Source of the DNA: Homalodisca vitripennis
Taxonomy: Eukaryota > Arthropoda > Insecta > Hemiptera > Cicadellidae
Length of the DNA: 64,000 nt
Assembly (NCBI RefSeq): GCF_021130785.1
Contig: NW_025777553.1
Span: forward strand, 26,684-90,683
Reading direction: 5' to 3'
Made by a program: the position numbers and the translations under genes. A model generated the notes under the pieces. That model had not been told where the DNA came from and did not search any database. It saw nothing but the letters and a program-made list of their open reading frames with translations. Shown here one piece after another: positions 44,070-55,304 of the stretch (position 1 is its first letter; the number at the start of each line of letters is the position of its first letter).

Positions 44070-45006
44070 ATGGCTAACTGTGGCGATTGCGGCAACCGTA
44101 TTGAAGAGGATTCCAATCCTGTGAAGTGTGTTGGTGGTTGTGAACGTGTATTTCATATATACTGTATCAAAGATAAAATCAAAACTCGTACCGGCCATAA
44201 GGATTGGAAATGTGAGGAATGTGTTAAATCTAAAAAACAATCTTCAGTAAGCAGTAAGTCATCTAGTTCGACATGTATTACAAAGGAGTTTCTTGTGTCT
44301 ACCATGGAGGCATTCAAAAGAGAAATGTTTCAAGAATTTTAAGTCTCACTCAAACCAGATGCAGGAGCTTACTAAGTCGGTTGAGTTCCTGTCATCAAAT
44401 ATTGACACAGCAAACCAGACGCTTAAATAAGTCCAGCTTTATTATGCCGAGATTATGAAACAAAACCAGAAGTTAACTGAAGCAAACTTGAAGTTGGGCG
44501 AGACAGTCATTGAGCTCAAAAGTAAAGTCAGAGAGCTGGAGGAATACTCTAGAAGAACCAATCTGGAGATCAGCGGCATCCCTGAAACGCGGAACGAGGA
44601 CACTATGAGGATCCTGCGTGACATCGGCACTGCCATAGGAGTCGAGCTTCATGACACCCAGGTGATGGCTGCACATCGAGTTCCCAGCTACAAGCAAGGT
44701 CGAGCTCCACCCATGGTCGTCCAGTTCCAGACCAAGATGCAGAGAGATGTCTGGATCACCAACTACAAGAAGAACAAGGACCTATCAGCCCGCAGAGTGA
44801 ACAACGCCTTTCCGGACACCAGGGTGTACATTAATGAATATCTGTCACCGGACAACAAGATCTTCTTGGCTCAACTCAAGGAAAGAAGCAAGCAGTGCAA
44901 TGTCAAGTATGTTTGGTTTAAGGATAGCAAGTTCTATCTCAGGAGGGATGATGGGGAGAAATGCTTCAAAATCACTAGCCTTGATGGAGTGGAAAAATAC
45001 CGCTAA
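44070..45006 (+). pseudogene. LINE B ORF1: PHD finger plus Baculo-FP-like domain, broken
   Basis: Starts at ATG 44070 (MANCGDCGNRIEEDSN). The N-terminal CX2C...CX3C...HX2C...CX2C arrangement (CGDCGNR, CVGGCERVFHIYC, WKCEEC) is a PHD-type zinc finger. The C-terminal part (44455-45006) has a coiled coil (LKLGETVIELKSKVRELEEY), an RRM-like region (NLEISGIPETRNEDTM) and a segment with YINEYLSPDNKIFLAQLKER and VWFKDSKFYLRRD that resembles the FP-protein-like domain found in many insect LINE ORF1s. Known LINE ORF1 proteins bind RNA. A frameshift near 44340 and an in-frame TAA at about 44428 separate the two halves. Confidence 0.82.
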
Positions 45007-45119
45007 AATTGTAATCAGTGCGCAAACATGTGGCTTTGATTTTATTTCAATTTGATTCACAATCATATTTAAATTCTCTCAATGATGCATTTTTATCACC
45101 ATCCTCTCCGGACGCTGAT

Positions 45120-47966
45120 GGCTCTATCTCAATAATTCATTTAAATATTCGAAGTTTGAGACAAAATTTCAATAGTTTTTCTAGCAGAACTCAATAATGC
45201 AAAACAAAAAATTAGATTAATAATTTTAAGTAAAGTATGGATCCTCAGCGAAGAATTAAGTTTTTACAAAATACCTGGTTATAATATAATTGGCAAATGC
45301 AATAATCAGTACAGATCTGGAGGCGTTTGTATGTTATTATGACGAAGAGCTATCAGTTCAAGAGGTGGAAATTGACATGATAACGGCTGATTGTGTTTTG
45401 TTCGAGCTTAAATACAACATAACTCGATGTAATATTTTTGCTTTTTATAGACTACAATCCTGTACAATAAGTTCTTTTGTAGAAGAGCTGGAATCGCAAT
45501 TATCTCTTTTAAAGTTAAATACTGCTTACTTAGGGGATGGAAATATAGATATATTAAAACAATCACCTGATTCATTAAGATATACTAGCTTATTAAATAA
45601 CATGTGTTATGTATCAGTAATTAACTCTCCGACCAGAATATATAAAACCTCTTCCACCTGCATCGATCACATTTTTCTAAAATTTAAGAATTTGAATATG
45701 TTTGAGACAGCAATTTTCGATCTTGGGTTAACTGACCATTGTTGTTTAGCTCTAAAAATGAAGCTAACAATCAACTCTAATGTTTCAAAAACTGCATTTA
45801 CAAAAAACTGTTTTTAATTTTAATATGATCAATCGAGAATTAAAAATATACAGACTGGAATAGTATAATTAACGAAGCAAATGTAAACATATCTTTTGAA
45901 AATTTCTTTAATATTTTGAATGGTATATTAGACAGTAATAAAGAGGAAAGAATGATTGTTAGTAGGTTAAGTAAAGCAAACCTTATTAGTCCTTGGATTA
46001 ATAGTAACATTTTAAACAGATTAAACAAAAGGAAAAGACTGTATGGTAGGTTCAAAAAAGGCCTTATGATGAAAATTTCAAGGATTATTTTAACATTTTT
46101 AGTAATAAATTAAAAAGTGATATTTGACAAAGCCAAAAATGTGTATTATGAATATCTAATTCAAAATTGTAACGGAGACGTAAGCCAGCAATGGAAAATA
46201 GTAAATAGTGTAACTGGTAACGTAGTTAAAAAATGGAATAAACAAAATCATTCTTGAAGATGGAAATCTCGAAGAAGACTTAAAATTAATTTCAGAAAAG
46301 TTAAATTCATTTCTTGTTAGTTTACCACAAAATGATGATATTTCACATGATATCAGTTTATGGAAACCTTCTTCCACACGGAGAGATTCGTTCTTAATCG
46401 ATAAAACCGATCCATACGAGATTCTAAGCATTATTAATGGTCTAAAAAATAAGAAATCAACCAGATTCGATAACATATCAGTGCATATAATTAAACAAAT
46501 TGCTGAAAACGTCGTTGTTCCAATTAGTAAATTAATAAATCTAACTTTTAGACTTGGAGTGTTCCCGGAAATATTAAAAAGAAGTATTGTTATTCCATTA
46601 TTCAAAACGCCTAATTCGTTCAAAATAGATAATATACGTCCTATAAGCTTAGTTTCAGTATTTTCCAAGATTCTTGAGAAATGCATGAAAAAAAGATTAA
46701 TAAGTTACCTTGCTAGTTTTAATTTTCAAAATCAAAATCAATTTGGGTTTACAAAAGGCAAATCCACGGAAGACGCGTTGATGGGTTTTGTAAATAAAAT
46801 ACATCTAAGCATGAACAATAAGTGTAAAAACGTCTGCCCTTTTCATAGATTTCAAAAAAGCCTTTGATCTTGTAGATCATGATGTGTTGTTGTTAAAAAT
46901 GGAATCCTTAGGAATTAATGGAGTAGCGTTAAATTGGTTTAGCAGTTTTTTAAAAGGTAGAATCCAGCAAGTAAAAGTCGGTACTGAACTTAGTAGTTTT
47001 TTAGTAGTGCAAAGTGGTGTTCCTCAGGGGTGTGTTTTATCAGCAAATCTATTTTTGATATTTATAAACGATTTGTTAAACATTCAATATTTTGGAGAAA
47101 TTTTTTCTTTTGCCAATGATTTGGGGTAAATTTATTCTAACAAAGACAAAAATATAATATACGATGAAATCTGTAATGACCTAAAACAGTTGAGGAAATG
47201 GTGTGATTCTAACAAAATGGTTGTTAATGTAAAAAAAATTAAATATATAAATTTTGACATTGTTGATTTTGCTTTCGATAGACCATTTAGATTTCACTCT
47301 TCAAAATGTAAAGATTCAATTACTTGTACTTGTGAAGAAATTATTAAAATTAAGGAATTCAAATATCTAGGGGTAATTCTTAATGAACGTATGTCGTGGA
47401 AAAAACAAGTAATGACCATCTATAATAATTTAAAATTTAACCTTAGGAAGTTTTATTATTTAAAAAATTTCTGTGGTACAAAGTTGCTATGTACGCTATA
47501 CTATGGTCTGATTCAGTCTCGTCTTCAGTACTGTATCACCTGCTGGGGTGGGGCGTTTAAATTTTTAATTAATAGCATCAGAAAGACCCAAAACAAATTT
47601 ATTAGAATTATTAGCAAAAAAGGATACAGGGAAAGCAGCTTCCCATTGTATATTAATCAAAATATTGTACCAATACAGCATTTATTTGTTTTCAAAACTT
47701 GGAAACTGTTTTATATATTAAGTGGTAACAGGGGATCAGTACAGATATTTCATGGAACAAGAAGCATCAAAAAAAGACTTTTTAAAACGCCTAAAGTAAA
47801 ACAAATCAATTTTTAGACAGTCGTATCTCTATTTAGGGCCAAAATATTTTAATCAGTTACCAATGGATATTAAGGAAATTTCTAAATCAAATGAGTTTTT
47901 TACTAAGCTAAAAGCTTGGCTATTTACTAAAAGCTATCTGAGTTTCATGAATAATGTTTTTATTTA
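45120..47966 (+). pseudogene. LINE B ORF2: endonuclease and reverse transcriptase, broken
   Basis: Endonuclease: IHLNIRSLRQNFNSF (from about 45133), then AFYRLQ, LGDGNID and CIDHIFLKF, LTDHCCLALKMKL (within 45290-45817). A linker follows (WINSNILNRLNKRKRLY near 46000). RT: NIRPISLVSVFSKILEKCMK, NQFGFTKGKSTEDAL, FKKAFDLVDHDVLL, the intact GVPQGCVLSANLFLIFINDL, and FANDLG where YADDLG is expected (about 47112-47127), directly followed by a stop. C-terminal: FKYLGVILNERMSWKKQV and YYGLIQSRLQYCITCWGG (within 47190-47816), continuing out of frame to about 47966. At least five frameshifts or stops, plus loss of one catalytic-motif Asp. Confidence 0.85.
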
Positions 47967-48330
47967 AAACGATACTAATGCTAGACTGTATTCACCATTT
48001 TCTTTGAAATCGAATGTCAGTAACGCTATAAGTGAGGAAGGAAGACGGATTTATGTAATAGATTTAGTCCTAAAAATAAGAAGTACTCTTTTGTTTGTTA
48101 TCAGTAGTGATAAGCCGTGCGCGCTGCAATGAGCTGTTTGTTTAGTTGTACGCATCAAGACGGACTAGACTCATTCAAGTTTATCAGATATGTTATTTTT
48201 GTTTGTATATTAGACGCCAAGCCACACATACTGGCAATTGTGGCAAGGCCTATTCCTAGTTCTGTACTCTTGTTTGTATACATGTATGATATTGAGGAAT
48301 AAATATTCATTATTTCACTTTAATTACAAA

Positions 48331-48775
48331 AATATAACTATATTGCTTATTGGTTTTGACGTCAGTCTGTAAAATATAAGAGAAACAAATGCTTTTGATA
48401 TTATTCCAAGTATTAGTTAGCAAACTTGACAATGAATTCGCTTAATAAAGAAAATAATTGACGGAGGTATTTCTTAATTTAATTTCCGAGAAAAAACAGT
48501 AAAATTTCTATGGGAGCGAATCTACACGTATCTATACTCTGAGCAATTGTTGGTCCTATAGTTTCACGTTGCAGTCCTAAGACACCTTCAGTCTGTATTG
48601 TAATTTTACTACATTACAAACTTAATTTAAAGGCTTGTGTTAATGGAGCTAAACTCGACATACACCGCCCTTCCCACCACATCTGCGTTGTGGAAGAATA
48701 GGTGGGTTCGCCGTTCTTTTGGATCGTGTCAGTCAACATCTTAGTGCACTCAGTTGTGTACCTGACATGAGGATA
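48331..48775. other. Non-coding DNA between LINE B and mariner remnant
   Basis: No gene recognised. TA at 48774-48775 directly precedes the likely mariner terminus. Confidence 0.4.
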
Positions 48776-49408
48776 CAGGGTGCGTTATGAAAGTAACGAT
48801 CATATTCAGGAAAAAACTGATTTATTCATCCAAATGGGACAAATGGACAAAATACTTCAACATAGCCTTCTCCTGCAATACACCTGCGTAGACAATTGCT
48901 TGGAAAGCACCCTAGGTCCCCTCGACTGGAATGCCTCTCAGGAGAATTATAACTTCAGCTTGGACGTTCTCCACCGACTCCAATTCCTTTCATCTCAGCT
49001 CTCTCTTCAGTCGGTGGTAAAAAAATATCACACGGACCTATGGGGTTGTAAGAAGGTTGGGGCAGCACGGGATTCTTGTTCTGGGTAGGGTAGATGGTAA
49101 CGATGAAGGCCGTGTGGCTATGGGCATTTTTGTTGTGGAGCTTGCAGATGACTTTAATATCAGGCCGGACGCGGGCGATCTGGCGTTTCAGTCTTGAGAG
49201 CCTCCAGATAAAAGACTGCGTTGGCAGTTTTTCCTGGTGGTACAAACTCAAAATGGACGATTCCTCGAACTTCAAAGAAGACTATCAGCATTATTTTGAT
49301 ACGAGACTTGCTCATGTGCACTTTTTGGGGTTCGGGAGAGTATTGTGTGAGCCACTGGGAGCTCTGCCTTTTGTATGAAGTATGTACTGATGCTGTTGTG
49401 TAACTCAC
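48776..49408 (-). pseudogene. Mariner-family transposase remnant
   Basis: Minus-strand coding remains of an IS630/Tc1/mariner transposase, a DDE/D cut-and-paste enzyme. Visible: KVHMSKSRIKIMLIVFFEVR and GIVHFEFVPPGKTANAVFYL (49408-49160), LKRQIARVRPDI, LHNKNAHSHTAFIV (family LHHDNAPAHTA), VLPQPSYNPIGPCDIFL (family PPYSPDLAPCDFFL), then a C-terminal trace ILLRGIPVE and GAFQAIVYAGVLQEKAM near 48920-48850. The first catalytic Asp is Glu (FFEVR) and the second is lost (HNKNA); only the third (PCD) remains. A frameshift lies near 49200. The left end (cagggtgcgttatgaaag, from 48776) looks like a mariner terminal repeat. No matching right end was found, so the 5' half is missing. Confidence 0.85.
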
Positions 49409-49934
49409 ATGTATATCTTAAATGTGTGCTTGGGTGTTTAAGCTGATGCATTAATCTCCAAAATTACTTTATTTAATTCTTGATGAAACAGAAATTAAAT
49501 TATTATATGTTACTGAGAGAAATTTTAATGTTTGTGTGTTTATAATTTTATTTTTTAAAACTAATTAGGCATTCAAAATACTGTAAAATTTTACTTTGCC
49601 CGTTATTAGTTCTTGTACTCTGAAAGAGATCTCTGGCGTGAATTTTAGTAACTAATATAACGAGTTAAAACTTCTAGAACATATTATGTCACAATTTTTA
49701 GGCACCAAGTTTATAATTATTGAATTATACCAATACAAAAAATGAGTTATTGTTTTATATGATAAATAAAAATTATTGACTAATTTTAACTCATTACGAA
49801 AAGTTTCCTTACTATAAATGCTAGAAATATTGCTGGAAAAAACGAGTAAGAAAATGATTATCATTACCAGCTAAATATATTTTTTTTTATAAAACTACGT
49901 GAAAACTTCCAATATATGTTTCGTTACTAAATAA
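49409..49934. other. AT-rich non-coding DNA with a tag shared with 63.8 kb
   Basis: A short stretch at 49622-49655 (GAAAGAGATCTCTGG.GTGAATTTTAGTAA) resembles 63830-63862. Nothing else recognised. Confidence 0.4.
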
Positions 49935-50345
49935 TGTAAACTGATTCTCCCTGTGCTCTTTGGGTACTGAGAGGATTAAACACAGCACACATTATTGTCT
50001 TTTACTTAAAACATAACAATAAATTAAATTATGTACTTCTGTTAGCACTAAATATGAACTAATCTGGTGATTTGTGCTGTGAATAATACTCGCTAAAAAC
50101 TAGGATGTAAACTGCTTTGGGTAACGAGAAATAGTAAAAAATATGAATTATATTGAATTAAAGTAACTCATCCTTGTAAGTCCTGGTGCTGGTTCTGCTT
50201 GTGGCCATCACATCGTGTTCCTGGTGCTACTTCCGTGACTAACTGTGAATTGAGCGAAGTTTGAAAAATGCAGCGACATAACACTTTATGACATTATTTT
50301 AAAAATAAATTATAAATGTTACGTTGTTTCCATGGATATAAAGTC
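49935..50345 (+). repeat. Dispersed repeat R, best-preserved copy
   Basis: Upstream motif (49935-49982: AACTGATTCTCCCTGTGCTC, then TTTGGGTACTGAGAGGATTA), a middle tag (about 50095-50130: GGATGTAAACTGCTTTGGGT) and a downstream module (50165-50345: TCATCCTTGTAAGTCCTGGT ... TTGTTTCCATGGATATAAAG). All three recur in order in other copies, giving a minimal unit of about 410 bases. No open frame or terminal repeats recognised. Confidence 0.7.
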
Positions 50346-51759
50346 ATATTTTATGTAAACTACTCCTTACTTTTCACCTGTCCTATATATTTATGACGTC
50401 ACGACTACTACTACCGCTAAAAAAGAACGCTTGTTTGTCTGATTACATTACCACATATATTTAAGGACACAAACGTTGTGAATAAAACATAATTATAAAG
50501 GTTTTAATAAGTTTGTTCCCTGTCTCAAGTTATGATGTATGTGCTATATTATTATTGTTTAAAATCAATATCCAGAGACCATATTTGACATAATATGTTA
50601 TATTACTTCTAATTAGTCTAAAAATTATGTAATTCTCATCTTTCTGAAAAATATTATAACAAATGACGTAAGTATAATAAACATAAATAATCAAATATAA
50701 ATATTCATTATAAAAACAAAATTTATACAGATTTTTTAAAATGTTTAAATGATTGACACACAATCACGCAAAACTTACTGAAGATATGTGCACAAAATTT
50801 GATATGTTCAATACTTAGATATACTTAGAATATTTAACTATATTACTATCTTAAAATACACAAAAAAATACTGATTTAATTAATTTTGCAAGTGTAGTTT
50901 ACTGTATAAATAGTTAATATCACCTGATCTTGTTTACAGAGCCCACTCATTCCAGTATTTTGTTTGTCTATGTATAAATATCAGTTGTTAGTAGAATGAA
51001 AACGGTAATGTAAAGTACGATATAGTTTTACATACATGCAGCAATAAGGCATTAAACTAATTTGTATATTCTGTTATCTGATGATGTCCATTACGTTTAG
51101 CTTATTGGCCATATCTTAAAACGTAATAAATAGGTGTTAGATATGGCTCACTAATAAATATAATATTACAGATTACAACTAAGGCATCAGAGATATTATT
51201 ACTTACTTATTAGTCATTATCAGGTAACAAAGGCACATTGTGCGAGAATCCTATTCACTGTTTTATTATTATACCCTGGTAATGAATTCCTTACAAAGCC
51301 TTAAAAACAATGGAAGCTCGTAAATGAAATACTGTATTTTTAATTATGTTTTAAGCGAGTTTTATAAATTTCAAATACAATCGTTATTGATATAAAGAAA
51401 TAAAATAAATAAATAAATAAAAATGCCTTTTATTTAGAACGTCTCCAACTGCTTTACAGAGCAAATCAAGTCAAACTTAACACTAAGAACTTATACTAAG
51501 GTTGGCTATTCTAATTCAATCTATAAATAATCTAGTAATAATAATAATAATTCTTTATTGCAGTAAAACAATAAACAACATTGCATTGCCAGCGTAATTT
51601 CAACATCCTGAATTAAAAAATCTATAAACCTATCATCATAGACACAGTCAATTCCACATACTAATGTGTGAACATAACAATATATAGTATTTTGCATGTT
51701 TTGGATATCAGAAAATTATAAATAAAATAATAATAACAAAATTCTAATTTTCATCCCAG
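50346..51759. other. AT-rich non-coding DNA with small repeats
   Basis: A block of about 20 bases at 51225-51245 (AGGTAACAAAGGCACATTGTG) recurs at 58299-58319 in a longer similar context. Two simple runs, AAATAAATAAATAAATAA (about 51404-51421) and (TAA)n (about 51537-51553), may be LINE tails. No gene recognised. Confidence 0.45.
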
Positions 51760-52440
51760 CGGCCTATCGTAAACTCATCAACGGAGTAAAATGCATTTGA
51801 CAACAAAAAGTGTCTCTATTGACATTTGAATTGTTTGGATTCATTAATTCGTTTGAGATCTCCAGGGAGCTTGTTGATTAACTTTACACCCATTTGATAT
51901 GGCAAGTTTTTCGAATATAACCGTTCTATGCTGTTCATTTCTGAAGTTGTTCCTGCCTCTGGTCTCGTACTGATGGACCGTCCCTGCCCTGAACCAGTTC
52001 ACATTTGAATCGCCATTACAGGGTGACGGCGAGAATTTACAGGCTGGGTAAGGTTAGAAATCCAAGCTCCCTGAAGGCAATTTTACACGATTCTCTGGGT
52101 TTTAACTTCAAAATTATTCAAACCGCTTTCTTTTGTGTTCTAAATACTCTGTCAAATTTGTATTTAGAACAGCTGTCCCATAGTCTCAAACCGTAGGTCA
52201 AATGTCGATGTACTATGCCAAAGTAGGCTGTTTTCAGTACATAAAACGACCAGAATTTTTGCTAGATTGCATGAGACATAAATGCCTGAGGCAACCTTTG
52301 AGCAAACTCTGTCAATGTGATCACTCCAGGTCAGTCCCCGGTCCAGGTACGTCCCCAGAAACTTGGTGGATTCGGCTTCATCTAAGATAGATTCATCCGC
52401 CATCACAATTGGTCTGTATTCGTTTTTCTTGTTGACGGAG
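51760..52440 (-). pseudogene. LINE C, 3' end of a reverse transcriptase ORF
   Basis: Minus-strand C-terminal part of a non-LTR RT protein. The clearest segment is STKFLGTYLDRGLTWSDHID and VCSKVASGIYVSCNLAKIL (52406-52164). Out of frame beyond it come FRTQKKAV, PRESCKIAFRELGF and, nearer 51800-51950, TRGRNNFRNEQHRTV, LINKLPGDLKRI and LLSNAFYSVDEF, a C-terminal pattern common in insect LINEs. Catalytic RT motifs lie outside and are missing, so this is a 5'-truncated, frameshifted copy. Confidence 0.78.
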
Positions 52441-52524
52441 ACAAAATTTTATTACGTTAGTTTTGGCATAGTTAGTTTTTAGATTTATCTTTGAGGCCTG
52501 ACATTAAGACTTGAGAAATCTGCA

Positions 52525-52795
52525 GAGTCCTCACCGTGGGATCACATCCGTGAGCTTCGCGCCCAGGAGGTCCCCCAACTGCGTCCTTCGCATGGATGAC
52601 TGATGACATCGACTACAACTTCGACTACAACTTCGACTGCACCACGACACCACCCCACTGACAGGTAGCGAAAGCTACTAGGGCTTTGAACCTTGAGACA
52701 CAAGGCAAAAGCCTAACCGGCAGAGGCCTTGAAAGATGTGGGGGATCCACCCCCCCCCCACAATCACAGCGACTTGGACTTGGACTTGGCACTGT
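52525..52795 (+). repeat. Jockey-like LINE, extreme 3' end fragment
   Basis: It starts with SKWDHIRE-type coding (tgggatcacatccgtgag), as also found near the end of the fragment at 53105-53828, then a stop and a GC-rich 3' UTR. The UTR contains short internal repeats (CGACTACAACTT twice, GACTTG three times) and a C10 run. A few hundred bases only; no coding capacity. Confidence 0.6.
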
Positions 52796-53104
52796 AGAAG
52801 AGAGATCTGGTGTTCGTTGAAGAAACTAATTCAACGATTGAACAATTATAGACAATATTTCTCTAACAAAACTATGCTAAATATGTTTTTTAATTTATTT
52901 AATTTAAACAATCCAACATCATGTATTAAGGCATTTTTAATCATTGCCAGCTAGCATACACATACTTCAACGATTTTTCAATATTTAGCACTTTTGAACA
53001 TCCCAAAAAATATTGTTATAAGACATTAATTAGAAAATGTTTTTCTCAAAAAAAAAATCTCTTATCTGCTAAGTCAAAATAGTGCATAAATTATTATGAT
53101 TTGA
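52796..53104. other. AT-rich spacer between two LINE fragments
   Basis: No recognisable content; returns to the local AT-rich composition. Confidence 0.4.
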
Positions 53105-53828
53105 AAATACTTGGGAGTCGTCCTCAACAGGACCCTAACGACTGGACTTGCCGCCAAAAGGGAGGATCCGCCTTGGAATGGCCGCCCGTCAAGGGCTGTC
53201 GGCTCTACTGAGACCTCACTCCGGACTTCCCATCAAACACGAAGCTGCTGCTCTACAAAAACGATAGTCCGCCCCATCGTGACATACGCGGCTCCTGCCT
53301 GATATCCACACACCTCCAAGACGACCAGGAAGGCACTAGAAGCCTTCCAGAAAAGGACACTCCGCCAACTGACGAACACACCATGGTTCGTCAGAAACAC
53401 GGTCGTCCTACGGTCTGCAGGACTACCCAGCCTGCATGACTTCATCACTGGCCAGGCGAGAGCCATGTATGCAGCAGCAGCTGAATCCAAGTGGGATCAC
53501 ATCCGTGAGTGGGCAACCAGGGAAGCCGTCCATCCGTGGAAAATCCCACAATTAAAAGTAATATTAGACGACCCACCATAGAAGACTAAATGTACTAAAC
53601 AAAAACTAACGACACTCCACTACACTTCACTTCCCAACCTACTAACACTACTTTTCACCGACCAAAAATAAAACCACACACTCAACAATTCCCCACGACC
53701 CAACGCAAAAAATAGCCCCTTTTGTGGCTGGACGTAGTCATTCTGCTTGTTGCAGAGACGCTACCACAGAAGGGACGCGAGGCCCAGCCTACCCGCTGCC
53801 TGCCTTATGATGGGAGGATCACAAGGAG
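53105..53828 (+). pseudogene. Jockey-like LINE, C-terminal RT fragment and 3' UTR
   Basis: Plus-strand remains starting at KYLGVVLNRTLT, then (in part out of frame) KTIVRPIVTYAAPA, an in-frame TGA where Trp is expected, and a good run ALEAFQKRTLRQLTNTPWF, VRNTVVLRSAGLPSLHDFIT and SKWDHIREWATREAVHPW, ending at a TAG near 53580. The segment between the first two motifs is scrambled by small indels. This is the thumb and C-terminal part of a Jockey-type protein; catalytic domains are absent. The 3' UTR continues to about 53828. Confidence 0.78.
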
Positions 53829-54190
53829 GATAATTGTAAACAAATTCTCTCTGTAAGTCATTTGGTACTGAGAGTATTAATAACTACTAAGTGTACTAAT
53901 TTAGTTGAATATTTTCATAAATAAAATGGAATGTGGTTTAAAATTTCTAAATTAGGCTAAAATTTAATTAAAATATTAATACCATATATAAATTAAAATT
54001 TCCTTTGGAACCCCGAAATTATTAAATACAAGCTGAATTACTCCAGGTATTTTATTGAAAACTAATTGCCTCTAAAACAAGGATGTAAACTGATTTAGTT
54101 AATATGAGATAGAGTAAAAATAGCCATTATATCTAAATAATAAACATAACTCATCCTTGTGATTCCTCATACTGGCCCTGGACCTTCTTT
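53829..54190 (+). repeat. Dispersed repeat R, copy at 53.8-54.2 kb
   Basis: Upstream motif at 53835-53882 (ATTCTCTCTGTAAGTCATTT, then GGTACTGAGAG), middle tag at about 54070 (GGATGTAAACTGATTTAG) and start of the downstream module at about 54150 (TCATCCTTGTGATTCCTCAT). Same order and similar spacing to 49935-50345. It directly abuts the LINE fragment. Confidence 0.65.
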
Positions 54191-54829
54191 ACTAAATGGA
54201 AAATATCAACTAGTAAAACTCCAAACAGAATATAAAATATCTTCAAAACGAAAATAATAACGGATATTACAGTTAAAATGTATATTCAGCAAAAATTGGG
54301 GCTTATCGAACTGTAACAGTGTATGTTATTTTAATGATACAGTTAGAAAGTAATCAATTAACTCACTAATAATTAACTAAACTTATGCAGTACCTCTGTT
54401 ACTGATCAGGCGCTTGGAGACTACAATTTACTTTTCCATACTTATGTACCTACTTATATGATTTTTGTGTGGGTGTCAACCCAACATTATATCTGAACTC
54501 ATACAGATGCTTATGTGACTGACATTAATAGAAACATTAACGATGTGATAACCAAAAAAATAATTATAAATCACATAAATGTTGTAATTTCGTACCTGTT
54601 GTACTTGTTATGACCCATGATCATGAAGGCATTAGGTTAAATTTTGTAGAATATGTTGATCATAGAAAAGTCTAGTTTGAGAAGATTTCAATTCTTCTAG
54701 TCTTATGATGATTGTCATATTTTTGTACAAATGCTGTTTTTTATAAGTTTTTAAAATTATTTAAATTTATATTACTCTTAAGCAATTATTAAAACGTAAT
54801 TCTCTTTAATGATAAAAAATAGTAACCCC
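54191..54829. other. AT-rich non-coding DNA, nothing recognised
   Basis: No gene, RNA or repeat I can name. Confidence 0.45.
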
Positions 54830-55090
54830 GAATTGTAACTCGTTGTACGTCATACTGTGGCAGGGGTTGACGTGAGTTGTACTATTTGACTATCTGGAGG
54901 ACTATCAAAGGCGAGCTGATCACTCCGAGGTACTGCGGCCTAAGCGTGGCTGAGATGAAGCTTGTCACTCAGGGCCTCTCCCTAGACTTCGTAGCGGCTG
55001 AAACCTGTGGTGAGAGAATCACAATTGTCCGGCATATGTGAACCGTCTGGATTAGTAACCTCATGCGTACATCAGACCTTAATATTATGT
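54830..55090 (+). other. Unclassified less AT-rich segment with a 55-codon open stretch
   Basis: Composition differs sharply from the flanks. One plus-strand frame is open for about 55 codons (about 54868-55040), including RTIKGELITPRYCGLSVAEM and LVTQGLSLDFVAAETCGERI, ending at TGA, without an upstream ATG nearby. I do not recognise it. It could be a fragment of a host exon or of a transposon. Confidence 0.3.
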
Positions 55091-55304
55091 AAGTGAAGGA
55101 CAATGATAACGTCTTAATTAATTTGCGTAATACTCAAATTCGTTTTTTAGGCAAAGGCAACGTTTAGGTTACAGGACGTTGTATATAAAAAATGTACTCG
55201 TCCAAAACTTAAAATTAGGTACTGAGGTTAAAATTGTGCTTTTTTAAAATAACGATTATAAGTTATGTAAGTCAAAGGCATTACAAAATATTTCCTAATC
55301 TATA

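Larger units (their letters stand above)
43900..48330 (+). mobile_element. Non-LTR retrotransposon (LINE B), CR1-like, with ORF1 and ORF2, decayed
   Basis: Order: a less AT-rich 5' region (about 43900-44069), ORF1 with PHD-type zinc finger and FP-like C-terminal domain (44070-45006), ORF2 with endonuclease and reverse transcriptase (about 45120-47966), and a 3' UTR ending near 48330 with AATAAATATTCATTATTTCA. A PHD finger in ORF1 is known from the CR1 group. Both ORFs are broken. The 5' boundary is approximate. Confidence 0.88.
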
